From: SKLM01 sp964575455 | GTDB taxonomy: Bacteria > Chloroflexota > Anaerolineae > B4-G1 | Direction of reading: 5' to 3' | Length of the DNA stretch: 64,000 nucleotides | NCBI GenBank assembly: GCA_964575455.1 | Contig: CAZNRX010000015.1 | Coordinates: forward strand, 5,230 to 69,229 | Shown here: in pieces, positions 60,694-64,000 of the stretch | Layout: every line of letters begins with the position of its first letter | Numbering within the stretch: position 1 is the stretch's first letter | Notes under the pieces: model-generated | The model's input: the letters and a program-made list of their open reading frames with translations, nothing else | What the model was told of the DNA's origin: nothing | Databases searched by the model: none | Program-made: the position numbers and the translations under genes

Positions 60694-63423
60694 TCAGCGT
60701 CCGGCGAGCTTCGCAATCAGCGGCAGGTAGATCCTGTGCGGCGTCCGATAGGGCAGGATGTGAGGCTCCGCGCCGTACTCGGTCCGCCAGACATCGATGG
60801 CCTCGGCCAGCCCCACCCAGCGGACATTCCCGGCGGCGTCGAGGGCCTCGATCTCCTGCGCAAAGCCGGGGATGAAGCCCGGGCGGAGCAGCTCCTTCTG
60901 GCTCACGAACAGGGTGCAGGTGTGGATCTTCTCCTCCTCCAGCTCACCGCCCTGCTGCTTCTGGATAAGCTGCTCGCAGTTGTTGCGCCCGTAGCCGCCC
61001 ACGTAGGGCAGAGGGGCATGGTTGCCGTGCTCCAGGAAATGATCGTCATCCCTCGGCTTCCAGACGCCCGATGTCCAGAGCCCCTCTTCGTCCTGGTGAC
61101 CGCGGGTGGCGCCGCCCCAGAGGATCTCGGCCTGCCAGGTGTAGGTGGGGCTCAGCGTGGCACTGATGGGCTGCCAGAGGTACTCCAGCTTCGAGAGATC
61201 GGGAGGAGCAGCCAGGAAGCCACCGGTCGTGTGGGAAGGGGTGACACCCAGCGCCTCGATCAGGTAGGCGACGTCGGCGTAGGTGTACTGGGTCTCATGG
61301 GCGTGGGGGTCGACCTCGAAGCCCAGGTCTTTGATATAGCGGACGACGTTCTTGCCCCCGGTGCGGGGTGTGCCGCCGTCGTAGAGCCCGGCCGCCATGA
61401 GGAAGTTCCAGTCCGACTGGTAGTTGAGCATCACGCTATGGTCGTGAAGCATGTCGGCGAAGGTGACCAGGGCCTCCCGATGCTCCCAGAAGGCCGTCTC
61501 GTCGTTCACGAAGTCCGGGTAGAGCCCGGAGAGGGGCTCCTCGTTGTGCATGACGATGCTGATCAGGATCGGCGGGTCGCGCCTGGGCGCCGCCGGTGGA
61601 ACCTGCCACACGATCTCCCCAGCCGCGTCCACCTCAATCACTCGCCCGTGCCGCGAATCAGCGATGAGCGTATGACCGTTGACCAGCCGGTCGGCGTCGT
61701 ACGGCAGCTGCAGATTGCTAGCGTACGCCCAGACAACCTGGCCGGCGGGGGTCACCTCGATGATGCGGTGGTTGCTGGAGTCGGTGACCAGGGTGTTGCC
61801 ATTGGCCAGGCGGTCAGCGTCGCGGGGCCAGGCGAGGGCTTCGGTTCCTGTTGGTGCGTAGGTCCAGGCGATGGCGCCTGCGGGGGTGACCTCGACGATG
61901 CGGTTGTTGTTCGAGTCGGCCACGACCGTGTTGCCGTTGGGCAGCCGATCGGCGTTGTGGGGGCCGCTCAGGTGGGTGGCGTCGCCGCCCGGGACGCCCG
62001 TCTCGCCGAACTGCCAGACGATGGTGCCGTCTCGCTCGATCTCGATCACACGGTGATTGTCGCGGTCGGTGATGAGCAAGTGGTCGCCGTCCAGCCGGTT
62101 GGCGTCGTTGGGATAGTCGAGCGCGGAGCCATCGCTGAGCGCGATCATCTCGCTGCTCCAGACGATCCGGTTCTCCGCGTCGAGCTCGATGACGCGGTCG
62201 TTGCCGGTGTCGGAGATCAGGGTGTGGCCGCCGGCGAGCCGGTCGCCGTTGTGCGCCCAGTCCAGGGTATCGAGCGTGAGCGCCACGACGATCCCGGCCC
62301 GGTCCACCTCCAGCAGTTTGCTCTGGCCCACGTCCCCGGCGGTGATCAGCGTGTGACCGTTGCCCAGGCGGTCCACATCGTGGGGCAGCGTGAACGTGAC
62401 CTGCCAGGTGGGTGTGAGGACGGCGCCGAAGCGACGGGCCATGTCGATGACATAGTTGGTGGTCAGGTTGGGGTAGTCCGACAGCCTCCCCGGCACCCAG
62501 GTGGGCATAGTCTGCACATAGGTGACGCCGATGGGGTTGCCCGTCTCCCTCCCGTTGACCCGCACCCAGGGTGACCCCGAGATCACGGCTGTGTTGTTCA
62601 TCTCTAACGTGTGGGTGTAGACGCCGGGCGGTTGGGCGTGATCGATCTCACCCTGGGCGCGCAGGTAGTACCCCGGGAAGTCCCCGATGTAGCGGTAGGC
62701 CTCGCGCTCGCGCCACCAGTCGAGGTTCGCCTGTGAGGTGTCGGAGATGACGCTCCAGTGGCCGCAGAGGTGATTCCGCTCCTGGCCGGTGTAGTAGAAG
62801 GTGGATATCAGGTTGTTGGAAGGCCCCTCAATGTCGACCAGGTACCTCACCGGCAGGCCCGGGTAGCGGCCCAACGCTCCAGCACCCATGGTGATGCCGT
62901 AGGACGAGGTCTGCACGCCGAGGTTGGTGGCGTCCACGTTGGGCAAGGCGGCGGCGTGTTCGATGACGGCTTTGAGGGCGTTCTGCCCGGCGAAGCCGTT
63001 GCAGTCCTCGACGCCGCCGCTGGTCAGGTTGCCCGGCTGTCCGGTGCCCCGCCCGGGGGCGTTGAAGGCGACCACGACGAAGCCCTGCTCAGCCAGCGTC
63101 TGATAGATAGGCCGATCGACCTGCGGTGCGCCATCACCCAGCCCACCGGGCACGAGGACGACGGTGGGGAATAAAGTGCCGGGGTGGAGGGCCGGATCAG
63201 GCTGGAGGACGCGCGTGTAGAGCTGCACGCCGCTAATGGGCTCCGTGACCCAGATCTCGCTGATCGTGGTCTCGTACGGAGCGGATGACCCGTCGGCCAA
63301 CTGCCCGGAGATCTGGTCGATGGGGCCGGCCGCGCCGCTCAGGGCGCCGGTCAGGCCCAGCAGGGCGACCACGCATACTCCCATGGGGACGAGCATCCAG
63401 CAACATCTCTTCGCACCGGTCAT
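60694..63423 (-). CDS. Secreted three-part protein: alpha/beta hydrolase, NHL/ASST-like propeller, polysaccharide-deacetylase-like domain
   Basis: 909 aa; AAGGAGG lies 8 bases before ATG 63423 and a signal peptide follows. Residues about 45-325 are an S15-like hydrolase (VVLVPGGLGDG, FNAPGRGTG, QTSSYGITMG). Residues 328-604 contain about six repeats (ADRLxNGxTLxxDSxNxRIxEVxxAGxIVW), as in NHL or arylsulfotransferase propellers. Residues about 610-890 resemble NodB-type deacetylases (ISIVMHNEEP, DPHAHETQY). The protein ends RIYLPLIAKLAGR. This order of domains is unusual. An extracellular role in carbohydrate or ester turnover is inferred. Confidence 0.82.
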   Translation of the reverse strand: MTGAKRCCWMLVPMGVCVVALLGLTGALSGAAGPIDQISGQLADGSSAPYETTISEIWVTEPISGVQLYTRVLQPDPALHPGTLFPTVVLVPGGLGDGAPQVDRPIYQTLAEQGFVVVAFNAPGRGTGQPGNLTSGGVEDCNGFAGQNALKAVIEHAAALPNVDATNLGVQTSSYGITMGAGALGRYPGLPVRYLVDIEGPSNNLISTFYYTGQERNHLCGHWSVISDTSQANLDWWREREAYRYIGDFPGYYLRAQGEIDHAQPPGVYTHTLEMNNTAVISGSPWVRVNGRETGNPIGVTYVQTMPTWVPGRLSDYPNLTTNYVIDMARRFGAVLTPTWQVTFTLPHDVDRLGNGHTLITAGDVGQSKLLEVDRAGIVVALTLDTLDWAHNGDRLAGGHTLISDTGNDRVIELDAENRIVWSSEMIALSDGSALDYPNDANRLDGDHLLITDRDNHRVIEIERDGTIVWQFGETGVPGGDATHLSGPHNADRLPNGNTVVADSNNNRIVEVTPAGAIAWTYAPTGTEALAWPRDADRLANGNTLVTDSSNHRIIEVTPAGQVVWAYASNLQLPYDADRLVNGHTLIADSRHGRVIEVDAAGEIVWQVPPAAPRRDPPILISIVMHNEEPLSGLYPDFVNDETAFWEHREALVTFADMLHDHSVMLNYQSDWNFLMAAGLYDGGTPRTGGKNVVRYIKDLGFEVDPHAHETQYTYADVAYLIEALGVTPSHTTGGFLAAPPDLSKLEYLWQPISATLSPTYTWQAEILWGGATRGHQDEEGLWTSGVWKPRDDDHFLEHGNHAPLPYVGGYGRNNCEQLIQKQQGGELEEEKIHTCTLFVSQKELLRPGFIPGFAQEIEALDAAGNVRWVGLAEAIDVWRTEYGAEPHILPYRTPHRIYLPLIAKLAGR

Positions 63424-63456
63424 CGTCAGAACCTCCTTATGTCATCTCATCGCCGG

Positions 63457-63699
63457 CTAGCCGTCGCCCGCCGCAGGGAGCGTCTCGTTGGCTTCGTCGG
63501 GCGGTGTCCTTGCGGCGTGAGCGGCCTCCTCGTACTGTTCTCGCCCGACCCGCACGATCAGGTCCTCACCAATCACGCCGACCGCCATGTTGCCGTGCAG
63601 CATGAATCCAACGCCGCCGAACATCTTCCTCTCAGTGTAGCCCTGCAGCTCTTCCATCTCCTCCCGAACGCGCTGCGCCAATCCCTCATCGTATGTCAT
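63457..63699 (-). CDS. TfoX N-terminal domain protein, shortened
   Basis: 80 aa from ATG 63699. MTYDEGLAQRVREEM, KMFGGVGFMLHGNMAVGV and LIVRVGREQYEEA match TfoX_N. The usual PMDFTGRPMKG end is replaced by a short polar tail, so the 3' part may be lost. These small proteins are of uncertain function despite their name. Confidence 0.75.
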   Translation of the reverse strand: MTYDEGLAQRVREEMEELQGYTERKMFGGVGFMLHGNMAVGVIGEDLIVRVGREQYEEAAHAARTPPDEANETLPAAGDG

Positions 63700-63710
63700 A
63701 GTTGTCTTCC

Positions 63711-63971
63711 TCACTCGTCGGCGATCCTCTGCAGGATCGAAGCGACTTCATCGACAACGGCGTCCCACAGCTTGGCCCCCAACGCCGCGCTGGCGTGCGT
63801 GGCATTGCCGATCACACCCGTCCGCGAGTAGCGGGTGAAATCCAGCTCTGGGTCATCCCAGTCGACCGCCTTCCTCTCTGGATCGGGGATCCGCTCCACG
63901 CGAACCGACTCGGGCCGCAGATGGAGCGCTATGGTGGTATTTGTCAACACCTGTTGTTGCAATTGCGACAT
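63711..63971 (-). pseudogene. Creatininase-family C-terminal fragment
   Basis: Residues 17-86 (LHLRPESVRVERIPDPERKA, TRYSRTGVIGNATHASAALG, AVVDEVASILQRIADE) resemble the last 70 residues of creatininase-family amidohydrolases. The metal-binding N-terminal part is not in this frame. Upstream sequence to the window edge looks coding in another frame, so a frameshift or a fusion boundary is likely. The frame remains open to base 64000. Confidence 0.55.
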
Positions 63972-64000
63972 ACTCCAGGCAGCAGTACAATGTGATCTCG

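Overview
This is a high-GC bacterial window whose gene content suggests an anaerobic member of the Chloroflexota, probably Anaerolineae-like. That is an inference from several signs: many secreted proteins with long Pro/Thr 'PTPT' linkers, several eukaryote-like Ser/Thr kinases, NHL and PPC-domain surface proteins, recurring YLPLV-K-type motifs near protein ends, a tungsten-type aldehyde ferredoxin oxidoreductase, and CooC/CooT, NifX-like and DUF5320 proteins. No rRNA, tRNA, CRISPR array, phage or insertion sequence was recognised.

Layout. 1-0.9 kb: the N-terminal part of an aldehyde ferredoxin oxidoreductase on the minus strand. It diverges from a plus-strand envelope and signalling region (1.6-27.4 kb). 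That region starts with an apparent operon: a Ser/Thr kinase fused to a degenerate M14 carboxypeptidase ectodomain, an intact-looking M14 peptidase with LysM, and an L,D-transpeptidase. It continues with a tandem DinB-like protein, a CAP-domain protein interrupted by TAA, two more transmembrane Ser/Thr kinases, two very large secreted PPC-domain proteins, a zinc-ribbon/FHA/FHA/ABC transporter fusion, and an alpha-2-macroglobulin-like protein. The macroglobulin reading frame carries one TGA exactly at the thioester cysteine, followed by a hairpin with the geometry of a bacterial SECIS element. This is the strongest candidate for something new: a selenocysteine macroglobulin.

27.5-29.2 kb: a PPK2 polyphosphate kinase and a CPBP protease-like gene with TGA at a Trp site. 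29.3-45 kb, nearly all minus strand: peptide deformylase, radical SAM, NAD-kinase-like and small Fe-S/zinc proteins, then a TrxB/DUF1638/CooT/CooC group. After an MFS transporter comes a tightly overlapped Mrp-DUF89-CGGC set followed by three DUF5320 proteins and a NifX-like protein, which look like metallocluster-handling functions. A PadR repressor with a consensus promoter and a putative operator lies upstream.

45-64 kb, mainly minus strand: lipoproteins, RNase HI, an M24 peptidase, alpha/beta hydrolases, DUF362, an S8 protease, CPBP remnants, and a three-part hydrolase/beta-propeller/deacetylase-like secreted protein.

A striking general property is the number of disrupted genes. Six reading frames carry one isolated in-frame stop, at least five carry frameshifts, and several are internal-deletion remnants. 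Either the locus is eroding or the assembly contains errors, and every claim about a recoded stop must be weighed against this background.
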